Shown here piece by piece: positions 56,019 to 64,000 of a stretch of DNA of 64,000 nt. Source of the DNA: Granulicella sp. WH15 (lineage in GTDB: Bacteria; Acidobacteriota; Terriglobia; Terriglobales; Acidobacteriaceae); NCBI RefSeq assembly GCF_009914315.1, contig NZ_CP042596.1, positions 2,852,001 through 2,916,000 on the forward strand, written 5' to 3'. Positions within the stretch are counted from its first letter, which is position 1, and each line of letters opens with the position of its first letter. The position numbers were made by a program, and so were the translations under genes. A model generated the notes under the pieces. That model was given only the letters and a program-made list of their open reading frames with translations. It had not been told where the DNA came from and did not search any database.

Positions 56019-56960
56019 ATGAATCGCGCACTTCGTCTCTCCTCAGCCCTCGTGCTTACCTCGGCCCTGATTCTGGCGCCGAAGCCGGCCTTCGCGGTCA
56101 ACAAGGATATGATCCAGCTACAGACTCAGGTGCAGCAGCTACAGGATGCCGTGGCTCGCCTGCAACAGTCGAACGACGAGCGCATGGGCGTGCTGAAGGA
56201 CCTGGTGCAGCAGTCCGCCGACTCGGTCAACCGCATGGGCCTCTCGGTAGACACGTTGCAGAAGCAACTGGCAGCCCGGGAGGGCGCGGACGGCACCAAG
56301 ATCGACCAGGTCTCCGGACAGATCCAGTCGCTCAACGACTCGCTCGATGAGCTGAAGGCCCGGATGGTCCGGCTTGAGAAGATCATGCAGGATGTGCAGA
56401 GCCAGCAGCAGTCGATGAACGCCCCTCAGCCCATCGGCGGCGGCCCCGCTGCGGCTCCGGCTTCGGCACCTCCAGCGGCCATCGACGCTCCCGCGCCTGA
56501 CGCCACGCGCACCCCTGCCCCCGTGGTCCGCGCGCTCCCCCCTTCGGCCCCCACCAGCGATGCGCCACCGGTAGAGGATCTCTACAAGGCTGCTCTGGGG
56601 GACTACATGTCGGCGAAGTACGCCCTCGCCACGTCGGAGTTCGGGGACCTCATCAAGGCCTACCCAGACAACACGCTGTCGGGAAACGCGTGGTACTACC
56701 TGGGCGAGATGGAGTATCGCGCGGGGCGGTACGCGGTCGCGGCAAAAAACTACGACCACGTCATTGAGCAGTTCCCCGATAACAACAAGGTTCCGGCGGC
56801 TCACCTGCACAAGAGCTCGGCGCTGATGCAGTTGAAGCAGAACGACGCGGGCATCCGGGAGATGCGGACGCTGATCCAGCGCTTCCCCAACTCGCCCGAG
56901 GCCATGCAGGCCCGTTCCCGCCTGAACGGCATGGGTGTCCCCATCCGCCCCCGAGCATGA
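56019..56960 (+). CDS. cpoB: CpoB/YbgF-type cell division coordinator
   Basis: A 313-aa periplasmic protein of the Tol-Pal cluster. A signal peptide (about 1-26, ending Ala-Phe-Ala) precedes a coiled coil of about 100 residues rich in Gln, Leu and Asp, a Pro/Ala linker (about 135-180) and three TPR-type repeats (Ala-Trp-Tyr-Tyr-Leu-Gly-Glu, Lys-Ser-Ser-Ala-Leu). Coordinates outer-membrane constriction with peptidoglycan synthesis in E. coli. The ATG at 56019 directly precedes the signal peptide; an upstream start at 55977 would add unlikely residues. Confidence 0.88.
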   Translation: MNRALRLSSALVLTSALILAPKPAFAVNKDMIQLQTQVQQLQDAVARLQQSNDERMGVLKDLVQQSADSVNRMGLSVDTLQKQLAAREGADGTKIDQVSGQIQSLNDSLDELKARMVRLEKIMQDVQSQQQSMNAPQPIGGGPAAAPASAPPAAIDAPAPDATRTPAPVVRALPPSAPTSDAPPVEDLYKAALGDYMSAKYALATSEFGDLIKAYPDNTLSGNAWYYLGEMEYRAGRYAVAAKNYDHVIEQFPDNNKVPAAHLHKSSALMQLKQNDAGIREMRTLIQRFPNSPEAMQARSRLNGMGVPIRPRA

Positions 56961-56985
56961 TCCCGTCTTAGACGCCGCATCATCC

Positions 56986-57025
56986 GAACGCCCCATTCAT
57001 CGCGATGAATGGGGCGTTCTCTTTT
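56986..57025 (+). terminator. Strong terminator after cpoB
   Basis: A perfect 34-bp palindrome with 17-bp arms (56986-57002 and 57003-57019) is followed by TCTTTT. It ends the tolB-pal-cpoB unit and lies between convergent genes, so it may serve both strands. Confidence 0.85.
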
Positions 57026-57056
57026 CACGAAGACCGAAAAACCAACGTCAGAAATC

Positions 57057-58088
57057 CTAGTTGTGCAGAGCCGCCATAAGCTGCTCGATCCGCGTCCGCT
57101 CACTCCCCGTCGGCCCAAGCAGCGGCAGGCGCGGCAACCCGCCGAAGTAGGCGTTCAGATCGCAGCCAAACTTGATCGCCGCAATACCTTCCGTCCCCTC
57201 CATCACGGCAGCCACGGCGCGGAGTCGCTCCTGCTTCTCCGCCGAGAGCGGCAGATCGTCGTCCTTCCACGCCTGAAAGACCTCGTAGCAAGCCTGTGGA
57301 GCGCAGGCTCCGAAGCGCGGCACAGCCCCCACTGCTCCGCTCGTAAGCGCATCCAGCATCCCCGCCGTCGAGCCGCCGAGAATCTGGAAGCCAACCCGCT
57401 TGGTACGGGTCTTCAGCGCCGGAGCGGCTGGAGCAGCCACCACAGCCGTCCCTCCGCCAAGGCTTTCAGCCGAGACGAAGCTGCCGCCCGTCGTCTGCGG
57501 CTTCAACATGCGCCCGGTAGCGGCGGCAAATACCGTGGTGACCGTAACCTCGCGGCTGACCTCACGGGTAGCCTCAACCATCGCGGCCAGCCGATCCCCC
57601 ACGGCAGCATGGTCGATGACACCGAGAATCGCGGGATGACCAGCCAGTTCGGCGATCATCTCGACAGTGAGTTCCCTGCCTGCCTCGCTCAGCATCACGA
57701 CCGGCAACAGCGAGCGATCCGCAACCGCCTGAAAGTAAGTGAGGGTTTCGAGTCGGCTCAATGAAAGCGCCGGAGCCGCGACGGCGACCGCATCGTACTC
57801 CACCTCAGCCGCCACAGCAGCCAGCTCGAGCGTCGCCGATACACTATTGCGGCCCACGTTCGCCAGCATCACCTTGTGGCTGGCAGCCGCGCCAATAGCG
57901 GCCGTAAGCACACTACCCGCCTCCGCATCGGTCAGGCTGGAACCTTCGCCGCTCGTACCCAGCACCAGCAGTCCCGCGACCGGCGTCCGGGAGTAACGCT
58001 CCACATTCTGTTCGAGCTTGCGCAGATTCAGGCGGCCGTCGGGATAGAACGGCGTGGTGATAGGCAGATGGATTCCTTCAAGCAGCAT
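57057..58088 (-). CDS. DapA-fold protein lacking the Schiff-base lysine
   Basis: A 343-aa protein of the dihydrodipicolinate synthase family by overall pattern: Pro-Ile-Thr-Thr-Pro-Phe at the start, Gly-Thr-Ser-Gly-Glu-Gly-Ser-Ser-Leu-Thr (44-53) as the substrate loop, and Asn-Val-Gly-Arg-Asn-Ser. But the catalytic positions are changed. The usual Tyr-Asn pair is Leu133-Ser134, and the Gly-Val-Lys-Asp lysine is Ile158 (Gly-Val-Ile-Asp). An extra segment of about 30 residues (around 185-220) follows. It is therefore unlikely to be an active class I aldolase or synthase. I start it at ATG 58088; a TTG 30 nt upstream is possible. Confidence 0.8.
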   Translation of the reverse strand: MLLEGIHLPITTPFYPDGRLNLRKLEQNVERYSRTPVAGLLVLGTSGEGSSLTDAEAGSVLTAAIGAAASHKVMLANVGRNSVSATLELAAVAAEVEYDAVAVAAPALSLSRLETLTYFQAVADRSLLPVVMLSEAGRELTVEMIAELAGHPAILGVIDHAAVGDRLAAMVEATREVSREVTVTTVFAAATGRMLKPQTTGGSFVSAESLGGGTAVVAAPAAPALKTRTKRVGFQILGGSTAGMLDALTSGAVGAVPRFGACAPQACYEVFQAWKDDDLPLSAEKQERLRAVAAVMEGTEGIAAIKFGCDLNAYFGGLPRLPLLGPTGSERTRIEQLMAALHN

Positions 58089-58137
58089 GGCTTCTATTCT
58101 AAAAGGCCCGGCGGTCAATCAGTCGAACCCCGTCGAA

Positions 58138-58668
58138 TCAGTCAGGAACCTTCCAGCCGACGCCGGTCAGGGCCAGTGCCTTCTTGGCGGTGGCGTTGCC
58201 GCTTAGAGCCTCGGCCAACTTGGGATAGACGGCCTGCACCGCGGTCCCCTTGGCCCAGATGGGGGCCTCCTGCATCTCGTACCGATAGACCACCTGCGTC
58301 TCGGTGAACCCATCGACCTGCGTGGGCGGCGTCGAGCTGACGATGGCGGTAGCCAGGCGGTGCCCATAACAGAGATGCGCCCCCACGCGCTGGCCGGTAT
58401 CGGTCATGGTGTAGCGGGTCACATGGATGATCGGCTCCCGGGCCGCCGTAAGGATCTGCGCCCCCACCAGCGCATCGAGCTGCCTGATCTGGAGCGGGTC
58501 GCCGGTCTCATAAGGGAACCTGATCGAAGAGTCGAGGAGACAGTCGGGATGATCCGCAAGATAAGCGTTCAGCGCCGCCAAAAAATTCTCCGAGGAGGGC
58601 TTCTGCTTGGTGCTGCAGGCAGTGAGGAGGAGTGCGGCGGAGGCAAGAACGATCGGGGTTTTACGCAT
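58138..58668 (-). CDS. Hypothetical lipoprotein
   Basis: A 176-aa protein with a lipoprotein signal peptide ending in Leu-Thr-Ala-Cys (lipobox, Cys18). The mature part is mixed alpha/beta with one possible disulfide (Cys in Pro-Asp-Cys-Leu and in Leu-Cys-Tyr-Gly). Family unknown, although the pattern of a short outer-membrane-anchored lipoprotein is clear. It lies 49 nt upstream of the DapA-fold gene's start on the same strand. Confidence 0.75.
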   Translation of the reverse strand: MRKTPIVLASAALLLTACSTKQKPSSENFLAALNAYLADHPDCLLDSSIRFPYETGDPLQIRQLDALVGAQILTAAREPIIHVTRYTMTDTGQRVGAHLCYGHRLATAIVSSTPPTQVDGFTETQVVYRYEMQEAPIWAKGTAVQAVYPKLAEALSGNATAKKALALTGVGWKVPD

Positions 58669-58709
58669 ATCTTTCCTGATAGATGCCCAAACTCATCCCG
58701 GAGGCAACC

Positions 58710-59666
58710 TCAGCCGCGCATAAGTTGATAAACGCGGTGCCCGTTCTCCCAAACGAGCGTGCGGAATAGCTCCGGCGTTGTATTGGCCTTCAGAGTAGTG
58801 AGCGTCTCGCGGGCGACGCACTTACCCGCAAGCCGGGCAGCAGCCGGATTCCCAGCCTGGGAGATACCGGCTCCGTGGCCGTCCGCACAGGAGCAGTCGC
58901 TGCCGAAGAAGAGCTTGGTGCGATGCCGAGAGAGGAACCCGGCGGTAAAGGATGGATCACGCGTGAGGGCATTGTTGCCGGAGTTGGCGGAGAGGTCGGC
59001 GAAGAGGTTGGGGTAGTCGGAGAGCCAGCGATCGGTGATGCCGCCACGGACGATGGGCTTGCGCGGATATGCCTCCTCGTTGCGGTAGTCGGCGCTGACA
59101 TTGGCCCAGAAAGCGTCGCAGTGGCCCACAAAGGTGGTCTTGGGATAAGCCTTCAAGATCTTGTCGAAGCGCTTGAAGCCGGTGTTGAAGAGGCCCTCGG
59201 TAGGGGTATGGGGGACCTCCTGGAAGTGGATGGTGATGGGGACGCCAAGCTCGGCCGCGGCGGCGTAGAGGCGGCGCATCTCGGGGCCGTCGGCCTCGAC
59301 GTGGTACTTCACCTCTCCAAAACCGTGGGCTCCAGCCTGGACGGCGGCGGTGAGCAGCTTGACGGCATCGGGAGCGCTGACGTCGGTGCTGACAGAGTAG
59401 CCGTGGAAGCGCGCAGGCTCCTGCGCCATGAAACGGCGGGCGTCGTCCGCGCTCTGGAGCCGCGTGAGCAGATAGGCGGCCTGGCAGCCGGAGCCGTTCA
59501 GATGGGCGAGGTTCGCCGCGAGGGTGGGACGGGGGTGGAAGTGGCAGTCGATGACCGGCGAACCCCACTCCGGGCTCCGTTCATGGCTGGGTGTTTGAGC
59601 CCGCAGCAGCCGCATGGCCGCCACCGAGACCATCGAGCCAACGAACGCCCTTCGATTGAATCGCAT
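58710..59666 (-). CDS. Tat-exported amidohydrolase-family metal hydrolase
   Basis: A 318-aa TIM-barrel hydrolase. The N-terminus has a twin-arginine signal (Asn-Arg-Arg-Ala-Phe-Val-Gly), indicating export of a folded metalloenzyme. The metal-site pattern is Asp-Cys-His-Phe-His (His42, His44), a Val-Gly-His-Cys-Asp segment in the middle and Phe-Phe-Gly-Ser-Asp at the barrel end, as in amidohydrolase_2 proteins. The substrate is unknown; decarboxylases and lactonases share this fold. The ATG at 59666 has a GGCGGGA site; the frame runs 37 codons further without a good start. Confidence 0.83.
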   Translation of the reverse strand: MRFNRRAFVGSMVSVAAMRLLRAQTPSHERSPEWGSPVIDCHFHPRPTLAANLAHLNGSGCQAAYLLTRLQSADDARRFMAQEPARFHGYSVSTDVSAPDAVKLLTAAVQAGAHGFGEVKYHVEADGPEMRRLYAAAAELGVPITIHFQEVPHTPTEGLFNTGFKRFDKILKAYPKTTFVGHCDAFWANVSADYRNEEAYPRKPIVRGGITDRWLSDYPNLFADLSANSGNNALTRDPSFTAGFLSRHRTKLFFGSDCSCADGHGAGISQAGNPAAARLAGKCVARETLTTLKANTTPELFRTLVWENGHRVYQLMRG

Positions 59667-59852
59667 CGTTCCCGCCTTTGCCTTGCGGCGTTTAAATCGC
59701 GCGGAAACTGTACCACTCCATCTGCAGGATGGGGAATCCGGGGAAAGCCGTGTCTTTAAGTTCACATCCCTCCGCATGACGCCTCCCCCCTCATTGGCCT
59801 AAACTAGCCACTGGAACTAGCAACTGGGCACCCGCCCGCAGAAGGTCTCTTC

Positions 59853-60632
59853 ATGTCGTCCGCCTCCCCCCTCGCTCAAGACCCCACCGGCTACAACGCC
59901 GCCGTCTTCGCCGAAAGCGCCCTTAGCTCCCCCGCCGCGCTCGCTGCGGTCCTCGACCACACCCTCCTCAAGCCCGACGCCACCCGCGACCAGGTACTGG
60001 CCCTCTGCGCCGAGGCCGCCGAGCACCGCTTCGCCTGCGCCATGGTCAATCCGACATGGGTGTCGACAGCGGTCCACGCCCTCGAAGGCACCGGCGTTCC
60101 CGTCGGCGTCGTCATCGGCTTCCCCCTCGGAGCCACCCTCTCCAGCTCCAAGCGCGACGAGGCCGTCCGCGTCCTCAAGCTGGGCGCGCACGACGTGGAT
60201 ATGGTCCTCAACATCGGCCTGCTCAAGTCCGGAGAAGTCGCGGACTACGAGGCCGTCAAGCAGGATATCCGCGGTGTCGTCGAGCTGGCCCACGCCCAGG
60301 GAGCCATCGTCAAGGTCATCCTCGAGACCTGCCTGCTGACCTTCGAGGAGAAGCTCCGCGCCGCCGAGCTGGCCCTCTCCGCCGGGGCCGACTTCCTCAA
60401 GACCTCCACCGGCTTCTCCACCGGCGGGGCCACCGTGGACGATATCCAGCTTCTTCGCGGAGCAGCCGGCATCCGCGCCGGGGTCAAGGCTTCGGGCGGC
60501 ATCCGCTCGCTGGCCGACGCCCGCGCCATGCTCTTCGCCGGAGCCACCCGTATCGGGGCCAGCGCCAGCGTCAAGATCATCGGCGAGCTATCCGGCAACT
60601 CGCCCGCCGCTCCAACCTCCAACGGCTACTAA
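59853..60632 (+). CDS. deoC: Deoxyribose-phosphate aldolase
   Basis: A 259-aa class I aldolase that cleaves 2-deoxyribose-5-phosphate to acetaldehyde and glyceraldehyde-3-phosphate. The Schiff-base lysine is Lys183 in Asp-Phe-Leu-Lys-Thr-Ser-Thr-Gly-Phe. The proton-relay Asp (His-Asp-Val-Asp, 113-116) and a second lysine in Lys-Ala-Ser-Gly-Gly-Ile-Arg are present. Asp-His-Thr-Leu-Leu-Lys-Pro-Asp opens the domain. A perfect hairpin follows its stop. Confidence 0.95.
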   Translation: MSSASPLAQDPTGYNAAVFAESALSSPAALAAVLDHTLLKPDATRDQVLALCAEAAEHRFACAMVNPTWVSTAVHALEGTGVPVGVVIGFPLGATLSSSKRDEAVRVLKLGAHDVDMVLNIGLLKSGEVADYEAVKQDIRGVVELAHAQGAIVKVILETCLLTFEEKLRAAELALSAGADFLKTSTGFSTGGATVDDIQLLRGAAGIRAGVKASGGIRSLADARAMLFAGATRIGASASVKIIGELSGNSPAAPTSNGY

Positions 60633-60635
60633 ACC

Positions 60636-60671
60636 GGAGTCATATCTCTTGAAAATAAGAGATATGACTCC
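60636..60671. terminator. Perfect 15-bp hairpin after deoC
   Basis: GGAGTCATATCTCTT (60636-60650) and its exact complement (60657-60671) enclose a 6-nt loop, starting 4 nt after the deoC stop. It lacks a T tract; it is a terminator-like or bidirectional stability element. Confidence 0.6.
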
Positions 60672-60818
60672 TCCAAAGCGCACCTCCCCCTCTGCAAAAC
60701 CAGGGTCAGCCGCCCTGCGCTCGGGTGACTCTTCCAATACCTCTAGCCTCAAGCCCAGCTTTCTATACCGCACCTCCCTCTCCTTCGTTACTCTGGAAGA
60801 AGCGACATCCCCTTACTC

Positions 60819-62780
60819 ATGGCGACAACTCTAAAACCCGGCAAAAAGCAGCCGCCCGAGTCCGCACCGGAGCTGACACCGGAGCACGCCTACGAGGGCG
60901 ACTACCCTCCTACGGAGAAGAAACCGGCCCTCTTCCACCCCCACGCCGCCGATCCCCACATCCGGCTCGAGCCTCTACAGCTCGACTTCCTCTTCCGCCT
61001 CGCCGACGCCCTCAACACCACGCTCGACCTCAACACCCTGATGCACCGCGTGGCCGACCTCGTCCGCGCCGTCATCGACTTCCGCATCTTCGCCATCCTG
61101 CTCATCAACGACCGCACCCACGAGCTATGGATGCGCTTCCAGACCGGCCACAGCCCTGAGGTCGAGCGCACCCGCGTCCGACTGGGCCGCGGCATCGTCG
61201 GCCAGGCCGCCGTCCAACGCCACTCCATCCTCGTCCCCGACGTCACCCTGGTCGAGAACTACATCCCGGCCAATCCCCTCGTCCGCTCCGAGCTGGCCGT
61301 CCCCCTCATCGTCAAGAACAAGGTCATCGGCGTGCTCGATATCGAGTCCGAGGAGGTCGGCTACTTCACCGTCGAGCACCAGCGCCTGCTGGAGCTGACC
61401 GCCTCCCGCATGGCCATCGCGGTTGAGAACGCCCGCCTCTACACCCGCGTCTCGCGCCAGGCCCAGACGCTGACGGTGCTACAGGAGATCTCCCGCGACA
61501 TCACCAGCATCCTCGACCCCGACGACCTGCTCGAGCGCATCGGCTCGCTGATGAAGCGCGTCATCGACTTCCATATGTTCACCATCCTGCTCTGGAACCC
61601 GCGCACCGAGCAGTACGAGCACCGCTTCAGCACCCGTTACGGCGAGCGCGTCACCCGCCAGCGCACCATTCTGCCCGGCGAAGGCATCATCGGCACTGCC
61701 GCGCTCGAGCGCACGCCCATCCTCTCGCCCGACGTGCGCAAGGACCCGCGCTACCGCAACGAGAATCCCGAGACCCGCTCCGAGCTGGCCGCGCCGCTGC
61801 TCTACAAGGGCAACGTCATCGGCGTCATCGACCTTGAGCACACGCGCGTCAACTACTACAACGAGGACCACCAGCGCACCCTCACCACGCTGGCCGCGCA
61901 GGTTGCCATCTCCATCGCCAACGCGCGGCTCTACCAGCGGCTGGCCGAAGAAGAGCACCGCATGGAGCGCGACCTCGACATGGCCCGCGAGGTCCAGCTT
62001 CGTCTGCTCCCCAGCGCCCCGCCGCGCCCCGCCCACGCCGAGATCGCCGCCAGCTTCCAGCCCGCTCGCTCCATCGGCGGCGACCTCTACGACTTCCTCG
62101 ACTACGGCCCCGCTACCAGCCTCGACGCCGACTCGCAGAGCCTGGCCAACCCCATTCTGCTTCCGGCTGATGCTCCGGCTCCCATGCGCACCACGCTAGC
62201 CATCGGCGACGTCTCCGGCAAAGCCGCACCCGCCGCTCTTTACGCCGCGCTGGTCAGCGGCATCCTGCGCTCACTGACGCCCCAGCGCCTGCTGCCCTCC
62301 GCCCTGCTCAAGGCACTGAACGACGCATTGCAGGAGCGCAAGCTCGACTCCCAGTACGTCACCATGCTCATCGCGCTGTGGAACGACGCCGACCGCACCC
62401 TCCGCGTAGCCAACGCCGGATCGGTGCAACCGCTCCACGTCACCCGCGGCAACTCCGCCACAGACGCGCTCGAGATCCGCACCATCTGCGCCGAGGGATT
62501 TCCGCTGGGACTCTTCCCTGGAGCTACCTACGACGAGCTGACGATCCAGACCCAGCCCGGCGACCTGCTGGTCTTCTTCTCGGACGGCATCGTCGACGCC
62601 ACCAACGGCCACGGCGAGATGTTCTCGAGCGAGCGCTTGGCCACGCTGCTGGCGCACCACCCCACCGCACACCAGAGTGCCCAGCAGGCCGTCGACGCCA
62701 TATTGGAAGCAGTCCACACTTTCCGCGCAGGCACCGAGCACTTCGACGACGAGACCATCGTGGTCCTCAAGGTCACCTAG
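60819..62780 (+). CDS. GAF-GAF-PP2C (SpoIIE-type) phosphatase
   Basis: A 653-aa signalling protein. An acidic, proline-rich N-terminus is followed by two GAF domains (about 55-205 and 215-375), each starting with a Leu-Asp-Leu-Asn-Thr-Leu- or Leu-Asp-Pro-Asp-Asp-Leu-type helix. A PP2C/SpoIIE domain with Ser-Ile-Gly-Gly-Asp-Leu-Tyr-Asp, Ile-Gly-Asp-Val-Ser-Gly-Lys-Gly-like and Phe-Ser-Asp-Gly-Ile metal sites covers about 400-650. It probably dephosphorylates anti-sigma-factor antagonists or similar proteins in response to small molecules bound by the GAF domains. No partner gene is nearby. Confidence 0.92.
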   Translation: MATTLKPGKKQPPESAPELTPEHAYEGDYPPTEKKPALFHPHAADPHIRLEPLQLDFLFRLADALNTTLDLNTLMHRVADLVRAVIDFRIFAILLINDRTHELWMRFQTGHSPEVERTRVRLGRGIVGQAAVQRHSILVPDVTLVENYIPANPLVRSELAVPLIVKNKVIGVLDIESEEVGYFTVEHQRLLELTASRMAIAVENARLYTRVSRQAQTLTVLQEISRDITSILDPDDLLERIGSLMKRVIDFHMFTILLWNPRTEQYEHRFSTRYGERVTRQRTILPGEGIIGTAALERTPILSPDVRKDPRYRNENPETRSELAAPLLYKGNVIGVIDLEHTRVNYYNEDHQRTLTTLAAQVAISIANARLYQRLAEEEHRMERDLDMAREVQLRLLPSAPPRPAHAEIAASFQPARSIGGDLYDFLDYGPATSLDADSQSLANPILLPADAPAPMRTTLAIGDVSGKAAPAALYAALVSGILRSLTPQRLLPSALLKALNDALQERKLDSQYVTMLIALWNDADRTLRVANAGSVQPLHVTRGNSATDALEIRTICAEGFPLGLFPGATYDELTIQTQPGDLLVFFSDGIVDATNGHGEMFSSERLATLLAHHPTAHQSAQQAVDAILEAVHTFRAGTEHFDDETIVVLKVT

Positions 62781-62789
62781 CCACACGCG

Positions 62790-62885
62790 TAGCGTCCAAG
62801 ACCGCACGAAGTGCCGCCCGCCCGGCGCAAGAGCTCACTTGCTACTGCATATTTGTCGTCATTCAGGAGCGAAGAGGAGGAATGA
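62790..62885. repeat. Partial copy of the intergenic repeat element
   Basis: Shares the end sequence (GCACGAAGTGCCGCCCGCCCGG region) and the TCATTCAGGAGCGAAG block with the 288-bp element at 43606-43893, but lacks its other inverted end. It lies just after the PP2C gene. Confidence 0.6.
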
Positions 62886-62968
62886 CGAACAAAAACAGGC
62901 AACAGTAAATGCGCAGTGTCTCGAGGTATGTCTTGACGGCAAAATACCAAGGTTTCTTGAGTAGTGCC

Positions 62969-63208
62969 TCAGTTTGAAATTGCAGTCCAAACAATCGCGC
63001 AGTTGGGGTCTAGCAACCGCTTTGCGGTTTGATCTGCGATCTGCTGAGCTTTTTCAACTGTTGGCCAGATACCAGCCCCATTGAACCCTCTATCCCCAGC
63101 GCCCGTATCCCGCACCATAAGGCCAATTCCGTCGTTCCAATTTCCCACCTTGAAATCGAACGCACCCAATGATGTTTCGGCGTGACCAGTCATCAGCACT
63201 TTATGCAT
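62969..63208 (-). CDS. Small hypothetical protein
   Basis: A 79-aa soluble protein with a Lys-Val-Gly-Asn-Trp-Asn-Asp-Gly-Ile-Gly-Leu-Met-Val strand pattern and a C-terminal helix (Val-Glu-Lys-Ala-Gln-Gln-Ile-Ala-Asp). No family is recognised. Codon use looks normal for the flank and there is no competing gene, so it is plausible but unproven. Confidence 0.5.
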   Translation of the reverse strand: MHKVLMTGHAETSLGAFDFKVGNWNDGIGLMVRDTGAGDRGFNGAGIWPTVEKAQQIADQTAKRLLDPNCAIVWTAISN

Positions 63209-63345
63209 GGCATTAGTTTGCCAGAACCTCTATTCCCGCGTAACTCAAGTCGTTGATCTGATGATGCTGGTTGCCGTTATCTCGTTCTGCATTGCCCAAT
63301 TCAAAGCAGAGGAGCTGGGGATTTTTGCTTCCCCAACCCACCCCA

Positions 63346-64000
<655 letters not shown>

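Overview
The window looks like one contig of a GC-rich Gram-negative soil bacterium, most likely an Acidobacteriota of the Terriglobales/Acidobacteriaceae type. This rests on outer-membrane functions (RND efflux, Tol-Pal, a NodT lipoprotein), a Tat-exported amidohydrolase, and short intergenic repeats built on a GGGCTTTAGCCC hairpin. The phylum is an inference from gene style, not from a marker gene. Host sequence lies at 1-10281 and 37146-64000. Between them sits a roughly 26.9 kb island with visibly lower GC.

Left flank (1-10326): the end of an unrecognised gene, then a tightly coupled efflux operon (membrane fusion protein, two MdtB/MdtC-like RND pumps with 4-nt overlaps, and a NodT-type outer-membrane lipoprotein), then tRNA-Asn(GTT) with a good sigma70-type promoter.

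Island (10282-37145): the 3' part of tRNA-Asn is repeated exactly (45 bp) at 37101-37145, which marks attL and attR. No integrase gene is visible inside. The island has four parts. (a) On the plus strand, a Ser/Thr kinase sits beside a 1598-aa DUF4011-SF1 helicase-nuclease-DUF3320 protein. (b) Next comes a type IV AbiE toxin-antitoxin pair with a palindromic operator around its promoter. (c) On the minus strand, a six-gene operon encodes a Ser/Thr kinase, a receiver/J-like/transmembrane/coiled-coil hybrid, a GrpE-head-like protein, an enlarged Hsp70, an FHA protein and a zinc-ribbon membrane protein. (d) The rest is a mobilisation module (ArdC-like antirestriction protein, PD-(D/E)xK-like protein, MobC-like protein, a small membrane protein, a MobF relaxase-helicase and an excisionase-like HTH protein), followed by three unrecognised genes, one with a HEPN-like RxxxxH motif. 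Part (c) combines a whole Hsp70 cycle with phospho-signalling and is my best candidate for an undescribed system, probably anti-phage or stress related.

Right flank (37146-64000): ordinary chromosomal genes. These are a CAP-domain protein; GDP-fucose synthesis (gmd, fcl) with a WcaI-like glycosyltransferase; two dipeptide-type ABC permeases on opposite strands; a YfcE-like phosphoesterase; a CorC/HlyC-type CBS protein; thioredoxin; thrB and thrC; modA facing modBC; murB; tolB-pal-cpoB; a DapA-fold protein lacking its catalytic lysine; a lipoprotein; an amidohydrolase; deoC; a GAF-GAF-PP2C phosphatase; and the start-truncated aroA at the window end. Several very strong hairpins and a 288-bp element with inverted terminal repeats lie between these genes.
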